A DNA stretch of 64,000 nt from Micromonospora haikouensis (GTDB lineage: Bacteria; Actinomycetota; Actinomycetes; Mycobacteriales; Micromonosporaceae): NCBI RefSeq assembly GCF_900091595.1, contig NZ_FMCW01000016.1:62001-126000 (forward strand), read 5' to 3'. The first letter of the stretch is position 1. Every line of letters begins with the position of its first letter. This document shows, in pieces, positions 1 to 8,481 of the stretch. A model generated the notes under the pieces. It had not been told where the DNA came from. It saw nothing but the letters and a program-made list of their open reading frames with translations, and did not search any database. Made by a program: the position numbers and the translations under genes.

Positions 1-1029
1 GCCCCGCCGCCCGGCGTGGCCGCCCGGATGCGTACGGTCGCGGTGCCCGCCGGTGACCTGGACCTCGACCCGCCCCACCGGGCGGCCTGGGCGGCGGCGC
101 TGCGCCGGCTCGACACGGTGGCCGCCCAGGTGGTGCCCGTCGACCTCGGTCCGTTCCTGGCCGCCGCCGCCCTGCTGTACGGCGGGCCGTGGGTCGCCGA
201 GCGGTGGGCCGCGTTCGGGGCGCACCTGTCCGGTGCCGGCGTGGACCCGACGGTCCGCAGCATCGTGACACCCGGCCGGGACGTCGCCGGCCCCGACGTG
301 TTCGCCGCGCTGGACCGGCTCGCCGCGCTGCGCCGGGCCACCGAGCAGGTCTGGCTGGACGTCGACGCCCTGCTGCTGCCGGTCACGCCGGGACACCCCA
401 CCCTCGCGGAGGTCGCCGCCGACCCGGTCGGCGTCAACAGCCGGCTCGGCACGTACACCAACTTCGTCAACCTGCTGGACCTGTGCGCGGTGGCCGTGCC
501 GGCCGGCGCCCGGGCCGACGGCCTGCCCTTCGGGGTGCAGTTCGTCGCGCCGGCCTTCGCCGACCTGCCGCTGCTCGACCTGGCCGCCCGCTGGTGCGGC
601 GAGCCGCCGCGCGGGGTGGACGCGCCGTCACCGGGGACCGCGCTGGTCGCGGTCGCCGGGGCGCACCTGACCGGGATGCCGCTCAACCCGCAGCTCGTCG
701 CGCTCGGCGGGCGGCTGCACACCCGGGCCCGCACGGCCCCCGGGTACCGGCTCTACCGGCTGCCCGGCCCCGGCGTCGCCCGGCCCGGCCTGGTGTTCAC
801 CGGCGACGGACCCGACGGCGGCATCGCCGTCGAGGTGTGGCAGCTGCCGCAGCAGGCGGTCGGCGCGCTGCTGGGCAGCATCCCGCCGCCGCTCGGGCTC
901 GGGCCGGTCGGCCTGGATGACGGCACGACCGTGACCGGCTTCCTGGCCAGCGACCACGGGGTACGCGACGCCCGGGACGTCAGCGCCGCCGGCGGGTGGC
1001 GGGCCGCGCTGCGCGCGGACCGGGCCTGA
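1..1029 (+). CDS. atzF: Allophanate hydrolase, C-terminal part (open at left edge)
   Basis: The reading frame is open from base 1 to a TGA at 1027-1029, so the N-terminal part lies outside the window. The first ~190 residues are the end of an amidase-signature domain: the stretch with TYTNFVNLLDL and the GVQFVAPAF strand are typical. A small C-terminal domain follows (VALGGRLHTRAR, YRLYRLPGPG, VEVWQLP), as found in allophanate hydrolases. The family splits allophanate into ammonia and CO2, completing urea carboxylase-dependent urea use or cyanurate breakdown. The Ser-cisSer-Lys catalytic residues should be upstream and cannot be checked. The gene converges on the next one with an 11-base gap, so it ends its own operon. 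Confidence 0.88.
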   Translation, partial: APPPGVAARMRTVAVPAGDLDLDPPHRAAWAAALRRLDTVAAQVVPVDLGPFLAAAALLYGGPWVAERWAAFGAHLSGAGVDPTVRSIVTPGRDVAGPDVFAALDRLAALRRATEQVWLDVDALLLPVTPGHPTLAEVAADPVGVNSRLGTYTNFVNLLDLCAVAVPAGARADGLPFGVQFVAPAFADLPLLDLAARWCGEPPRGVDAPSPGTALVAVAGAHLTGMPLNPQLVALGGRLHTRARTAPGYRLYRLPGPGVARPGLVFTGDGPDGGIAVEVWQLPQQAVGALLGSIPPPLGLGPVGLDDGTTVTGFLASDHGVRDARDVSAAGGWRAALRADRA

Positions 1030-1040
1030 CCGCCCCCGCC

Positions 1041-1640
1041 TCACACCATCGCCAGCAGCATCAGCCCCATCACCGCCCCCATCGTGGCGTGACAGAGGCC
1101 CTCCACCCGCACGGCGGGACCGGCCGGGGACGCGACAGCCCCGGCCTGGTCCGGCCACCACGGCGTCAGCCGCAGGCCGCGACCGGCCCACCAGCCGGCG
1201 GTGAGCAGCAGGTATCCGCCCAGGGCGAGGCTGACCACCGAAGGCCACCAGAGAGCCCCCGCCGGGCCGCCGTGATGGCCCCCGCCCCCCGGGTGCCCGC
1301 TCGGCCAGGCCATCCAGGCCATCGCCGCCATGGAGACCGCGAAGTACCAGGTGACCGCCCGGGACCCGTGCGGCAGCCGGCCCGGCGAACGGGCGGCGAG
1401 CACCACGAACCACAGCGCGGCCGGCGCGAACACGGCCACCCACACCGCCCCGGGCACGGCGACCGTCCACACCATCGCCGTCATCGCCACCGCCATGAGC
1501 AGGTGGGCGGCGTCGCAGCCGCGGTGCCGGGCGGGGCGTGCCGGCCCGCCGCCGGCCGCCGGCCGCAGGAGCCGGGACGCGAAGTAGGGGGCCACGACGG
1601 CCAGCGCCAGCGTCATCGGCCAGCGCAGCGCTTCGCTCAT
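1041..1640 (-). CDS. DUF5134 family polytopic membrane protein
   Basis: A 199-residue integral membrane protein with about six hydrophobic segments. It opens with a helix containing ALRWPMTLALAVVAPYF and has a His/Gly-rich loop near residues 115-125. It matches the actinobacterial DUF5134 family, whose function is unknown. A second protein of exactly the same length lies at 30568-31167 and shares the opening (LQWPMTLALMAV), the loop position and the closing LCHATMGAVMGLMLLA signature. The conserved histidines within the membrane could bind metal; that is speculation. It is transcribed alone, convergent with the allophanate hydrolase gene. Confidence 0.8.
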   Translation of the reverse strand: MSEALRWPMTLALAVVAPYFASRLLRPAAGGGPARPARHRGCDAAHLLMAVAMTAMVWTVAVPGAVWVAVFAPAALWFVVLAARSPGRLPHGSRAVTWYFAVSMAAMAWMAWPSGHPGGGGHHGGPAGALWWPSVVSLALGGYLLLTAGWWAGRGLRLTPWWPDQAGAVASPAGPAVRVEGLCHATMGAVMGLMLLAMV

Positions 1641-1845
1641 CGGCGGGCGGTCCCTTCATCCGGCAGGGCGGGGGACAGTCAGGAAGGACGTCCGCCCGGG
1701 ACCGTCGTGCCAACCGTCGTGGCCGCGCCCGGGGCGGGTGCCGGGCGTGCGGTGCGCCGGGCTCTCCGACAGCCTTTCACCTCCCGCCCGCATTGGGAAG
1801 GGGCGAGTGACACCGTCGGGACGGCATCCGAGCTGCGGAAACGGG

Positions 1846-2673
1846 TCACCGCGCCGATGCCCGGCCGCCCCGTCGGGCGAGCAGCAGCGCCGCCGTGAGG
1901 ACCGCCGCGGCCACCGGCAGGCCCCAGGGCCGCCGGGCGGCCTGCACCGTGAAGGCGACCGGGCGGCCGGGCACCTCGATCCGGCCGTCGATCTCGAACC
2001 TCCCGTACGGGGCCGCGCCCGTGGGCACCGTGATCAGGTAGTCGCGGGTGGCCCCGGCGGCTACGGTGCCGATCGCCGGGGCGGCCACGATGGTCCGGGC
2101 CCGGCCGGGCGGCCCGACGAGCAGCGTGAACGGCGGGTCGGTGACGTCCTCGGTGCCGGGGTTGCGCAGGGTGAACCGCACGGCCAGCTCGCCCGGCAGG
2201 CCGAACCAGCCGCCCGGTCCGGACCGGTCGTCGGCGCGCAACGCGTCCAGGGCCAGCGCGGCCGGGACGCCCGGCGCGGCGGGCGGCGCGTCCACCCCGG
2301 TCAGCGGCAGGTCGGCGGTGGCGGCGGCCGTGCCGGTCGGCGTCCGGACGCGCAGCACGCAGGGGCAGGCCACCGGCGGGGCGGCCAGCAGCAGCGGCAG
2401 CCGGGCGCGGCCGGACGGCGGCACCTGGGCGTGCGTGGCGTCGCCCGTCGCGCAGTCCAGCGCCCCGCGCCGGGCGGCGTTGCCGCACACCTCGACCTGC
2501 ACCGTGCCGGCGGGCCAGCCGTCGAGGCCGACCAGCACCCGCTGCCCGACGCGCAGCGGCCCGGCGGGCAGGGTGACGCCGGGCCCGTCCTCGGGGGCCC
2601 CGGCCGCCCCGGGCGCCAGCGCCAGGGCCGCGACCAGGGCCAGCGGGGCGGCGGCGCGGGTCCGGGCGGTCAT
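1846..2673 (-). CDS. Secreted, membrane-anchored beta-sandwich protein of the haem-uptake island
   Basis: A 275-residue protein with an N-terminal signal peptide (TARTRAAAPLALVAALALAPGA). It has two beta-rich domains: residues ~35-125 with paired cysteines (VEVCGNAAR, DCATGD, CPCVLRV) resembling the neocarzinostatin-like fold, and ~140-240 resembling an Ig-like domain (FTLRNPGTEDV). A final transmembrane helix (GLPVAAAVLTAALLLA) and a basic tail suggest a surface protein held by its C terminus. ATG at 2673 overlaps the stop of the upstream gene as ATGA, so it is translationally coupled to the DUF916-like protein and belongs to the HtaA/WxL operon. Its exact role is not known. Confidence 0.72.
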   Translation of the reverse strand: MTARTRAAAPLALVAALALAPGAAGAPEDGPGVTLPAGPLRVGQRVLVGLDGWPAGTVQVEVCGNAARRGALDCATGDATHAQVPPSGRARLPLLLAAPPVACPCVLRVRTPTGTAAATADLPLTGVDAPPAAPGVPAALALDALRADDRSGPGGWFGLPGELAVRFTLRNPGTEDVTDPPFTLLVGPPGRARTIVAAPAIGTVAAGATRDYLITVPTGAAPYGRFEIDGRIEVPGRPVAFTVQAARRPWGLPVAAAVLTAALLLARRGGRASAR

Positions 2674-3713
2674 GCCGTCGCCCGCCCGGCGTCCACGGTG
2701 GCCCGCCCACCGTCGCCGGGGGCGCGGCGCCGCCGCCACCACCGCAGCCCGCCCCAGCAGCCGGCGACCGCGAGCAGCGCCAGCGGCACCCACGGCGGGG
2801 CCCAGACCCCGGCGGAGCGCAGCACCGGCGGCAGCGCGGTGTCCGTGGTGGTCGCCGCGAGGTCGACCTCGGCGGTCAGCCGCAGCAGCGGGGGCACGCC
2901 GGTGATCCGCTCGGTGACGGTGAAGGTGCCCCCGGGCAGCAGCTCCGGCAGGTCGGTGGGGGAGGTGCGGGCCTGTTCCCAGCCGAAGGGCCCGGCGACG
3001 CGCACCGTGCCGCTGCCGGTGACCCGGACGTTGCCGGTGTTGCGCACCCGGTAGCGGACCACGAGGTCGCCGCCGGCGAACGGGTCGATCGGGTTGTCGT
3101 ACGAGAGGTCGACCGACTCGACGGTGACGGCGGGGCGGACCGGGCCGGTGACCCGCAGGTGGACCCGGGCGGCGAGGCGCTGGTCGACCAGGACCCGCTG
3201 CCCGTCGGCGGTGGTCCGGGCGCGGGCGACCGCGCCGATCACCCCGCCGGCGTGGTCGCCCGGGGTGGCGTCGGCCGGCACGGCGAGGCGGAACGGGATG
3301 TCGACCCGTTCGCCGGGCGGGACCGTCCAGGCCCGCCGCTCGAACCGGATCCACGAGCCCACGTCGGTGGCGGGCTGGTCGGCCGGCAGCAGCGCGAACG
3401 CGCCGTCGGCGGTGGTGTACGCGTCGGTGCCGTACACGTCGAAGGTGAGCGGGCGGTCGCCGAGGTTGGTGATGCCGACGTGGTCGGTCAGGGTGCTGCC
3501 CGGGGCCAGGTCGTAGATGAAGTAGTTGCGCCCGGTCGGTCCCTTGGCGCTGGAGGGCTGCACGGCCCACCGGGCCGCGCCGGTGCGGTCGGTGGCGTCG
3601 ACGCTCGGCGACGGGGCGGGCGCGGCGTCGGCCGGCGCGGGCAGGGTCGCCGCCGTGAGCAGCGCGGCGGCGAGGGCGACGCTCGCCCGGGACAGGGCGG
3701 TGGGCAGGGGCAT
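2670..3713 (-). CDS. DUF916/WxL-interacting-like surface protein
   Basis: A 347-residue protein with signal peptide (residues ~1-31, ending ADA), an N-terminal domain of the DUF916 type (residues ~45-165: WAVQPSS, NYFIYDLAPGS, VGITNLGDRPLTFDVYGTDA, VPPGERVDIPFRL), a second beta domain (YRVRNTGNVRVTGSG), a transmembrane helix near residue 310 (WVPLALLAVAGCWGGL) and a basic tail. In Firmicutes, DUF916-type proteins partner with WxL-domain proteins at the cell wall. Here the neighbour encoded upstream carries a WxL-like C-terminal domain, which supports the same pairing. The start at 3713 was chosen because it gives a clean signal peptide. It probably helps hold the HtaA protein at the surface (inference). 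Confidence 0.75.
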   Translation of the reverse strand: MPLPTALSRASVALAAALLTAATLPAPADAAPAPSPSVDATDRTGAARWAVQPSSAKGPTGRNYFIYDLAPGSTLTDHVGITNLGDRPLTFDVYGTDAYTTADGAFALLPADQPATDVGSWIRFERRAWTVPPGERVDIPFRLAVPADATPGDHAGGVIGAVARARTTADGQRVLVDQRLAARVHLRVTGPVRPAVTVESVDLSYDNPIDPFAGGDLVVRYRVRNTGNVRVTGSGTVRVAGPFGWEQARTSPTDLPELLPGGTFTVTERITGVPPLLRLTAEVDLAATTTDTALPPVLRSAGVWAPPWVPLALLAVAGCWGGLRWWRRRRAPGDGGRATVDAGRATA

Positions 3714-3781
3714 GCCGGGCTCCGCAGGTGGTCGGGCCGGTGGGACGGGCGCGGGGCCCGTCCCACCGGGTGGTGCCGTGA

Positions 3782-5290
3782 TCAGGAGAGGGTGAGCGTC
3801 AGGACCGCGGTGTAGTCGCCCGCCGGGGCGGACGCCGGGATCCCGAGGTTGAGCTGGGCGCCGCAGCCGAAGGTGCCGTTGCTCGCGCCGCTGGCCGAGG
3901 TGCACAGCGCGCGCGCCGTGCCCAGGCCGGTCCCGGGCGCGGCGGCCGCGCCCGGGGTGACCACGCCGGGCGTGCCGGCGAGGCCGTCGGTGACGACGGA
4001 CGCGCTCGGCACCCAGCCGAGGTTGTCCGCGTCGATGCTGCCGCCGCCGGCCGAGGCGAAGTCGGAGACCTGCCCGACCAGGCTCCAGCCGGCGTTGGTG
4101 CCGCGCAGGTCGGCCACCGTGGCGGTGTTCAGCGCCCCGCTGGCGACCTGACCGTTGCTGACCGCCGGCAGCGCGACCGTGGAGCCGGCCACGCCGAGGG
4201 TCAGCGCGCCGCCGGTGACGGTGGCGGTGATCTGCTGGTCGGCGTCGCCGCCGCCCACCGGGGTGCTGCGGAACGTGACCGGGGTGAAGGTGTCCTGGCT
4301 ACGGTCGGCCGAGCCGCGGGCGGCGAAGGTGATCACGTAGCACTGCACCTGAGTGCAGTCGACCTGCGCGCCGGTGCGGTCGGTGTAGACCGCGCTGATC
4401 GGCAGGGTGGTGCGGAACGTGCCGTCGGCGTTGAGCCGGTCGCGGGCCTCCGTCGGCTCGTTCGTCTTGCTCACCCACTTGGTGACCTGGAGGACGCCGG
4501 CGTTCGTCCAGTGCTCGTCGACCTTCGGGCCGAAGGAGACGTAGATGCCGGCCGCCCCGTTGGCCTCCGGGTCGAAGCCGCTGCCCTCGACCGTGATCGT
4601 CGCCCCGGCCGGGTCGACGCCGGTGGACGGGCTGACGGCGACCGCCGGGCCGACCGGCTCGCCGCCGCCACCGGTGGAGAAGGTGAACGACAGCGGGTCG
4701 AGCGCCGCGCCGGCCGCGTAGAAGCCGTTGAACGCGCTGGCGCCCTCGGCGGTCAGCGTCGCCGCCAGGTCGGTCGCGGTCACCGTGCCGCCGCTGCCGC
4801 CCGGGTTGCCCCCGGTGACGGCGATGGTGGCGATGGTGGCCTGGCGGACCGAGACCGGCTCGGCGGCGGTGGTGGCCAGGTCGACGTCCGCCTTCAGGGC
4901 GGCGGTGCCGCCGGAGACGGCGACCGTCGGGTTGGCCAGGGTGATGGTGAACATGTGCGCCGGGTACGAGAAGACCACGGTCCCGCCGTACTCGGCGTCG
5001 ATGGCGCCCGTGTCGGCGTCGTACGTGCCGCCCTTCGCGGGGAAGGTGAACGTGCCGTCGCTGTTGATGCTGGCCCCGTTGCTCGCCGCGATCGGCGGGT
5101 TGCCGTTGCCGGTGTTGACGTAGTTGCGGAACGACGACTTGAAGCCCCAGGTGAGGCTGCCGGTGCTGATGTCGGCCCCGGCCGCCGAGGCGGGTGCGGC
5201 GCCGACGAGTGCGGCCGAGGCGCCGAGGAGGGCGACCGTCGCCCACCGCAGCGACCGCCACCGGCCGGCACCGGTTCTGGATCGGACCAT
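3782..5290 (-). CDS. htaA: Secreted haem-binding HtaA-domain protein with C-terminal WxL-like domain
   Basis: A 502-residue secreted protein. Signal peptide 1-36 (ALVGAAPASA); HtaA haem-binding domain ~38-205 (LTWGFKSSFRNYV at its start, GTVVFSYPAHMF); a neocarzinostatin/IPT-like domain ~215-340 (AVSPSTGVDPAGATITVEG, paired Cys in DCTQVQCYVI, SADRSQDTF); and a WxL-like domain ~345-502 (GGALTLGV, TNAGWSLVG, LGWVPS, ending with a YTAVLTLTL strand). HtaA proteins capture haem and pass it to HmuT. There is no hydrophobic C-terminal anchor, so retention via the WxL domain and its DUF916-like partner is likely. An iron box lies 36-54 bases upstream of the start, implying IdeR/DmdR control. The middle domain is repeated in the protein at 5484-6317. 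Confidence 0.85.
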   Translation of the reverse strand: MVRSRTGAGRWRSLRWATVALLGASAALVGAAPASAAGADISTGSLTWGFKSSFRNYVNTGNGNPPIAASNGASINSDGTFTFPAKGGTYDADTGAIDAEYGGTVVFSYPAHMFTITLANPTVAVSGGTAALKADVDLATTAAEPVSVRQATIATIAVTGGNPGGSGGTVTATDLAATLTAEGASAFNGFYAAGAALDPLSFTFSTGGGGEPVGPAVAVSPSTGVDPAGATITVEGSGFDPEANGAAGIYVSFGPKVDEHWTNAGVLQVTKWVSKTNEPTEARDRLNADGTFRTTLPISAVYTDRTGAQVDCTQVQCYVITFAARGSADRSQDTFTPVTFRSTPVGGGDADQQITATVTGGALTLGVAGSTVALPAVSNGQVASGALNTATVADLRGTNAGWSLVGQVSDFASAGGGSIDADNLGWVPSASVVTDGLAGTPGVVTPGAAAAPGTGLGTARALCTSASGASNGTFGCGAQLNLGIPASAPAGDYTAVLTLTLS

Positions 5291-5325
5291 GCTGTTCCTT
5301 TCTCACGCCCAATACGGACAGTGGT

Positions 5326-5344
5326 TGAGGTTAGGCAAACCTAA
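5326..5344. promoter_or_regulatory. IdeR/DmdR/DtxR iron box 1 (htaA side)
   Basis: TGAGGTTAGGCAAACCTAA matches the actinobacterial iron-box consensus TTAGGTTAGGCTAACCTAA at 17 of 19 positions. It lies just upstream of the htaA start on the minus strand, where a bound Fe(II)-repressor would block transcription. Confidence 0.88.
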
Positions 5345-5416
5345 CTGCGACGGCACAGGGGCGAGGGGTCGAAGATCTTGGCCCGAAGAACCCCTTGTGA
5401 ACTGGGGAAGTGTCGC

Positions 5417-5435
5417 TTAGGTTAGGCAAACCTTA
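5417..5435. promoter_or_regulatory. IdeR/DmdR/DtxR iron box 2 (hmu side)
   Basis: TTAGGTTAGGCAAACCTTA matches the iron-box consensus at 17 of 19 positions. It is 48 bases before the ATG at 5484 that opens the plus-strand haem operon. Together with box 1 it gives each divergent operon its own iron-responsive operator. Confidence 0.88.
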
Positions 5436-5483
5436 GTCACGGTCGGTGCGTCAGCCGGCCGGATCCGTCATGTGGGGAGCCTG

Positions 5484-6317
5484 ATGCGAGCACTGCGTCG
5501 CGCCGTCCTGACCGCAACACTGATCACCCTTGGTGTCGCCGCCGGTGCGGTGCCGGCCCACGCCGGCACCGGCCGAGGGGCCGGCGGGCAGGTGCTCACC
5601 GTCACGCCCAGCAGCGGCGTCGCCCGCGCGGGCGCGAGCGTCACCGTCTCCGGCACCGGCTACGACGTCACCAAGGGCATCTACGTCGCCTACTGCGTGG
5701 ACAACGGCGCCGGTGCCGCGCCCAGCCCGTGCGGCGGCGGCGCCGACACCACCGGGAGCACCGGCGCCTCGCACTGGATCTCCTCCAACCCACCCTCCTA
5801 CGGGGAGGGACTGGCCGTGCCGTACGGAGCGGGCGGGTCGTTCCGGGTCACCCTCACCGTCGGCACCCGCATCGGCGACGTGGACTGCACCGTCCGCCGG
5901 TGCGTGGTGGCCACCCGCGCCGACCACACCCGCCCCGCCGACCGGTCCCAGGACGTCCGGGTGCCGATCACCTTCGCCGCCGCGGCCACCCCCGCCCGTA
6001 CCAGCGCCGCGCCGGCCAGCACCGGGACCGCCGGCACGGCCACCACCGGGCCCGCCGCGCGCACCACCGCCCCGCCGGCCGCCACCACGGCCGCCGCCCC
6101 GGTCGCCGCCGCGCCCGCCGGCAGCGCGGCGCCGGCCGCCACCGGCGCCGACGCGGTCGCCGCCCCGGGCGGCACCGTCGACCCCGCCGCCCAGGTCACC
6201 CGGGTCAGCGCCGCCTCCGGCACCGGCGGCTGGTGGCTCGCCGCGCTGGTCCTGCCGCTGCTCGGGCTGACGCTGCTCGCCGGCCTGCGCCGCCGTCGGC
6301 GAAAGGCCGCCCCGTGA
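5484..6317 (+). CDS. Anchored surface protein of the haem-uptake operon
   Basis: A 277-residue protein. Signal peptide ends AHA near residue 28; a neocarzinostatin/IPT-like domain spans ~35-165 (VTPSSGVARAGASVTVSG, AYCVDN, DVDCTVRRCVVAT, RSQDVRVPITF); then a ~65-residue Ala/Thr/Pro-rich linker, a transmembrane helix (WWLAALVLPLLGLTLLAGL) and an arginine-rich tail. It shares its folded domain with the middle of the HtaA protein at 3782-5290, so the two may have come from one ancestor. ATG 5484 is preferred over GTG 5472 because GGGGAG sits 4 bases before it. It is first in the operon, overlaps hmuT by GTGA and is controlled by iron box 2. It may relay haem across the wall (inference). Confidence 0.75.
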   Translation: MRALRRAVLTATLITLGVAAGAVPAHAGTGRGAGGQVLTVTPSSGVARAGASVTVSGTGYDVTKGIYVAYCVDNGAGAAPSPCGGGADTTGSTGASHWISSNPPSYGEGLAVPYGAGGSFRVTLTVGTRIGDVDCTVRRCVVATRADHTRPADRSQDVRVPITFAAAATPARTSAAPASTGTAGTATTGPAARTTAPPAATTAAAPVAAAPAGSAAPAATGADAVAAPGGTVDPAAQVTRVSAASGTGGWWLAALVLPLLGLTLLAGLRRRRRKAAP

Positions 6318-7369
6318 CCCGCCGTGCCGTCGCCCGCCGTGCGGTCGTGCCCGTCCGGGGCCTTGCGCCGCTGGCCGCCCTGCTGCTGCTCGCCGGCGCC
6401 CTGACCGGCTGCACCGCCCCGGCGGCCGGCGGCGAGACCCCCTCCGCCACCTCCTGCGGCCCGGTCACCGCCGCCCTGCCCGACACCGACGTCACCCCGC
6501 TCGACCCCGTGCCGACCCCGGCCCTGCCGGTCACCGTCACCTCCGCCGACGGCGTCGCCACCACGGTCACCGACGCGACGCGGATCCTGCCCGTCAACCT
6601 TTACGGCTCGATCGCCGAGATCGTGTTCAGCCTCGGCCTCGGCGGCAACGTCGTCGGCCGGGACACCTCGACCACCTTCCCGGCCGCCGCGCACCTGCCC
6701 GTGGTCACCCCCGCCGGGCACGACCTGTCCGCCGAGGCGGTGCTCGCCCTCGCCCCCACCGTGGTCCTCGCCGACGACAGCATCGGCCCACCCGAGACGC
6801 TGCGCCAGCTGCGCGCCGCCGGCATCCCCGTCGTCCTCGTCGCCGCCGAGCAGACCCTCGACGCCGTACCCGCACACGTGCGGGCGATCGCCGCCGCGCT
6901 CGGCGTCGGCGAGGCCGGCGAGCGGCTCGTCGCCCGGGTCCAGGGCGAGATCGCCGCCGCCCGCGACGGCGTGCCCGACGATGCGTCGCCCCGCGTCGCC
7001 TTCCTCTACCTGCGCGGCACCGCCGGGGTCTACCTGATCGGCGGCCGGGGCGCCGGCTCCGACGCGATGATCGAGGCGGCCGGCGGGGTGGACGCCGGCA
7101 CCGCGATCGGCCTGGCGAAGTTCCGGCCGCTGACCAGCGAGGGCCTGATCAACGCGGCCCCCGACGTGATCCTGGTGATGAGCGGCGGGCTGGCGTCCGT
7201 CGGCGGCGTCGACGGCCTGCTCGGGCTCCCCGGCGTGGCGCAGACCCCCGCCGGGGCCGCCCGCCGGATCGTCGACATGGACGACGGCGTCCTGCTCACC
7301 TTCGGCACCCGCTCCGGCCGGGTCGTGCGGGCCCTGGCCGACGCGCTGCACTGCCAGGGCCGGTCGTGA
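6314..7369 (+). CDS. hmuT: Haemin ABC transporter substrate-binding lipoprotein
   Basis: A 351-residue lipoprotein: an arginine-rich N terminus, then a hydrophobic stretch ending in the lipobox LTGC. It has the two-lobe helical-backbone (type III) periplasmic-binding fold of haem and siderophore carriers: LPVNLYGSIAEIVFSLGLGGNVVGRD, AVLALAPTVVLADDS, then the second lobe with AGSDAMIEAAGGV and ALADALHC. It would accept haem from the surface proteins and deliver it to HmuU. GTG 6314 overlaps the previous stop (GTGA), and its own stop overlaps the hmuU start in the same way, so the operon is tightly coupled. Confidence 0.9.
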   Translation: MTRRAVARRAVVPVRGLAPLAALLLLAGALTGCTAPAAGGETPSATSCGPVTAALPDTDVTPLDPVPTPALPVTVTSADGVATTVTDATRILPVNLYGSIAEIVFSLGLGGNVVGRDTSTTFPAAAHLPVVTPAGHDLSAEAVLALAPTVVLADDSIGPPETLRQLRAAGIPVVLVAAEQTLDAVPAHVRAIAAALGVGEAGERLVARVQGEIAAARDGVPDDASPRVAFLYLRGTAGVYLIGGRGAGSDAMIEAAGGVDAGTAIGLAKFRPLTSEGLINAAPDVILVMSGGLASVGGVDGLLGLPGVAQTPAGAARRIVDMDDGVLLTFGTRSGRVVRALADALHCQGRS

Positions 7370-8481
7370 CCGCCACCGACACCCCACCGGCCACCGACAC
7401 CCCACCGGCCACCGTGGACGCCGCGCCGCAGGACGCCCGGCCCGGCGGGACCCGGCGCGCTGCGCTCCTGCTCGCCGGGCTCGCCGCCGGCCTGCTGCTG
7501 GTCGCCCTGCTCGCCGCCGGCCGGGGGCAGGTGGCGGTCGCCCCTGCGGAGGTGCTCGGCTCGGTGCTGCACCGGCTCGGCCTGGACGTCGGTCCCCGCC
7601 CCGCCGCCCCGCACGGCGAGAGCGCGCTGTGGCTCGTCCGTTTCCCCCGGGTGACGCTCGCCGCCGTGGTCGGCGCGGCGCTCGGCTGCTCCGGGGCGGT
7701 GATGCAGGGCGTCTTCGGCAACCCGCTGGCCGAACCCGGCGTCATCGGCGTCTCCGCGGGCGCGGCCCTCGGCGCGGCCCTGGCCATCGTCACCGGCGTC
7801 ACCGTCCTCGGTGGCTGGACGGTGCCGGCCGCCGCGTTCGCCGGCGGGCTCGCCACCACCTGGCTGGTCTACACGCTCGCCCGCTCCGGCGGCCGGACCG
7901 AGGTGGTCACCCTCGTGCTCACCGGCGTCGCCGTCAACGCCGTCGCCGGTGCCGCCATCGGGCTGCTGATGTTCGTCGCCGACGAGTCCGGCGTGCAGGC
8001 CATCGCGTTCTGGAACCTCGGCAGCCTCGCCCAGGCGAGCTGGTCGGCCGTCGGGCTGGCCGCCCCCTGCCTCGCGGTCGGCCTGGCCGCCACCCTCGCC
8101 GACGCCCGCCGGCTCGACCTGCTCGCCCTCGGCGAACGGTCCGCCCGCCACCTCGGCGTCGACGTGGAACGGCTGCGCGTGCGGATGATCGTGGTGACCG
8201 CGCTGCTCGGCGCGGCCGCGGTCGCCTTCACCGGCATCATCAGCTTCGTCGGCCTGGTCGTGCCGCACCTGGTGCGGATGGTCGCCGGCCCCGGGCACCG
8301 GCTGCTGCTGCCGGCCAGCGCGCTCGGCGGCGCGATCGTGGTCGTCGCCGCCGACCTCGCCGCCCGCACCCTCGTCGACTACCAGGAACTGCCGCTGGGG
8401 GTGCTCACCGCGGTCGTCGGCGGGCCCGCGTTCTTCTGGCTGCTGCGGCGCACCAGGGACCGCGCGGGAGGCTGGGCGTGA
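7366..8481 (+). CDS. hmuU: Haemin ABC transporter permease, FecCD family
   Basis: A 371-residue polytopic membrane protein with about nine to ten helices and the FecCD/BtuC signatures: RFPRVTLAAVVGAALGCSGAVMQGVFGNPLAEPGVIGVSAGAALGA near residues 85-130 and GIISFVGLVVPHLVRM near 290, which contacts the ATPase. The first ~20 residues contain a short repeat of TDTPPAT, an unusual cytoplasmic extension. It forms the haem channel between HmuT and HmuV. GTG start overlaps the hmuT stop. Confidence 0.92.
   Translation: MTATDTPPATDTPPATVDAAPQDARPGGTRRAALLLAGLAAGLLLVALLAAGRGQVAVAPAEVLGSVLHRLGLDVGPRPAAPHGESALWLVRFPRVTLAAVVGAALGCSGAVMQGVFGNPLAEPGVIGVSAGAALGAALAIVTGVTVLGGWTVPAAAFAGGLATTWLVYTLARSGGRTEVVTLVLTGVAVNAVAGAAIGLLMFVADESGVQAIAFWNLGSLAQASWSAVGLAAPCLAVGLAATLADARRLDLLALGERSARHLGVDVERLRVRMIVVTALLGAAAVAFTGIISFVGLVVPHLVRMVAGPGHRLLLPASALGGAIVVVAADLAARTLVDYQELPLGVLTAVVGGPAFFWLLRRTRDRAGGWA

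Noticed and set aside
1846..3570. A 574-residue minus-strand reading that would fuse the 275-residue protein to upstream sequence
   Set aside because: The first ~299 residues are Arg/Pro/His-rich shadow of the DUF916-like gene; the Met at 2673 begins a clean signal peptide and overlaps the upstream stop as ATGA.
5798..7405. Long minus-strand reading opposite the haem operon
   Set aside because: Composition is Gly/Arg/Asp-rich shadow coding; the plus strand carries recognisable HmuT and the end of the anchored surface protein.
3600..7600. Alanine/threonine/proline-rich repeats as a possible tandem-repeat or CRISPR-like array
   Set aside because: They are linker regions of surface proteins and a short TDTPPAT repeat in hmuU; no regular repeat-spacer pattern exists.
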